NCBI RefSeq assembly: GCF_965214215.1
Contig: NZ_CBDCBD010000003.1
Location: 2,232,001-2,296,000 of the forward strand
DNA: 64,000 nucleotides
Reading direction: 5' to 3'
DNA from: Poriferisodalis sp965214215
GTDB lineage: Bacteria; Actinomycetota; Acidimicrobiia; Acidimicrobiales; Poriferisodalaceae
Shown: piece by piece, positions 63,334-64,000 of the stretch
Layout: every line of letters begins with the position of its first letter
Numbering within the stretch: the stretch's first letter is position 1
The notes under the pieces: generated by a model
The model's database searches: none
What the model was told of the DNA's origin: nothing
What the model saw: only the letters and a program-made list of their open reading frames with translations
Translations under genes and position numbers: made by a program

Positions 63334-64000
63334 ATGAGTGACAACGAACAGCGCGCACTGGGCGTCACGGCCACCGAGACGCACGGCGGCAAGCTCGCCG
63401 CGAAGGCGCTGAAGGCGGCCGGGGTGGAGTGCGTGTTCACCCTGTCGGGCGGGCACGTCATGGGCATTTACGACGGCTGCATCGACGAGGGCATCGAGGT
63501 TGTCGACGTGCGCCACGAGCAGGCTGCGACCCACGCCGCCGACGCCTGGGCGCGCCTGCATCCGGGCAAGGTCGGCGTGGCGATCCTCACTGCGGGCCCC
63601 GGCGTGACTGACGGCGTCACCGGGGTTGCGAACGCCTGGCGGGCGAACTCGCCGATTCTGGTCTTCGGCGGCCAGGGGCCGTTCCGCCACGCGGGCCGCG
63701 GTTCGCTGCAGGAGATGGACCATGTGTCGCTCATGCGGCCGGTGACGAAATGGTCGGGCGCGTGCGGGGAGACCCGCCGCATCGCCGAGTACATCGAGCT
63801 GGCCGTGCGCACCGCGCTGAGCGGCATTCCGGGGCCCTCCTTCTTGGAGATCCCGATGGACGTGCTGCACGGAACGGTGGATCTCGATGCCGTCCAGATG
63901 CCCCAGTTCCGCGACTATCGGGTGGCATCAGCCGCACCGGCGCAAACGCTGGCTGAGGCTGCGGAGATCATCGCCGGTGCCCGTACCCCGGTGGTGATGG
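63334..64000 (+). CDS. thiamine-diphosphate enzyme, acetolactate synthase-like (partial)
   Basis: First 222 codons of a ThDP-dependent enzyme that continues past the window. The N-terminal Pyr domain is clear: FTLSGGHVMGIYDGC, then VDVRHEQAATHAADAWAR with the cofactor-activating Glu, GPGVTDGVTGVANAW, and IPGPSFLEIPMDVL. This fits the acetolactate synthase / oxalyl-CoA decarboxylase / 2-hydroxyacyl-CoA lyase group; the missing C-terminal ThDP domain is needed to choose. CGGGGAGCG before the ATG is a good ribosome binding site. Confidence 0.85.
   Translation, partial: MSDNEQRALGVTATETHGGKLAAKALKAAGVECVFTLSGGHVMGIYDGCIDEGIEVVDVRHEQAATHAADAWARLHPGKVGVAILTAGPGVTDGVTGVANAWRANSPILVFGGQGPFRHAGRGSLQEMDHVSLMRPVTKWSGACGETRRIAEYIELAVRTALSGIPGPSFLEIPMDVLHGTVDLDAVQMPQFRDYRVASAAPAQTLAEAAEIIAGARTPVVM

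Overview
The window is high-GC DNA from a probable actinobacterium, most likely of the class Acidimicrobiia. This is an inference from gene order, abundant GTG starts and start/stop overlaps, a class Ia ribonucleotide reductase, the methylmalonyl-CoA mutase set and DUF222/HNH (13E12-type) genes. No ribosomal RNA is present to confirm it. The backbone follows a known actinobacterial order (pyrG, xerD, scpA, scpB, rluB, cmk, der), opened at several points by accessory genes.

Layout. 0-3 kb: pyrG and xerD. 3-8.4 kb, accessory: a DUF222/HNH gene, a vapBC pair, an MFS transporter and a fused tryptophan-dioxygenase-like/SnoaL-like protein. 8.5-12.1 kb: trpS on the minus strand, then the overlapping scpA-scpB-rluB run. 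12.3-15.9 kb: a 1220-residue fused indolepyruvate ferredoxin oxidoreductase. 16.0-19.9 kb: tyrA, a fused aroA-cmk and plsC, all with start/stop overlaps. 19.9-43.7 kb: a large accessory island with two giant exported Calx-beta proteins (1973 and 4681 aa), two toxin-antitoxin pairs and a second, nearly identical DUF222/HNH gene. 43.7-48.1 kb: ispH, a DUF512 radical-SAM-type gene, der and a small membrane protein. 48.1-48.6 kb: tRNA-Pro and a DUF427 gene with an internal UGA. 48.6-53.8 kb: an FAD reductase and nrdAB. 53.9-59.4 kb: meaB, a small membrane protein and both methylmalonyl-CoA mutase subunits. 59.4-64 kb: two small proteins (one DUF3467), leuS and the start of a ThDP-dependent enzyme.

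Most notable observations. (1) The DUF427 gene at 48212-48583 has an in-frame UGA where the family carries a conserved Cys, followed 25 nt later by a 6-bp hairpin with a GGTC loop. It is therefore a candidate selenoprotein. (2) Both giant surface-protein genes carry a long homopolymer at their 5' end (C12 at 20038, G13 at 27086). In both cases a one-base length change would join an upstream ATG to the main frame, which is the layout expected of phase-variable genes. (3) The first giant protein has a twin-arginine signal and a PEP-synthase-like catalytic region outside its usual context. Both giants share a repeated about 75-residue module I cannot assign, and the second carries four copies of another unassigned about 200-residue domain. 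(4) A heme-dioxygenase-like/SnoaL-like fusion sits directly behind a transporter.
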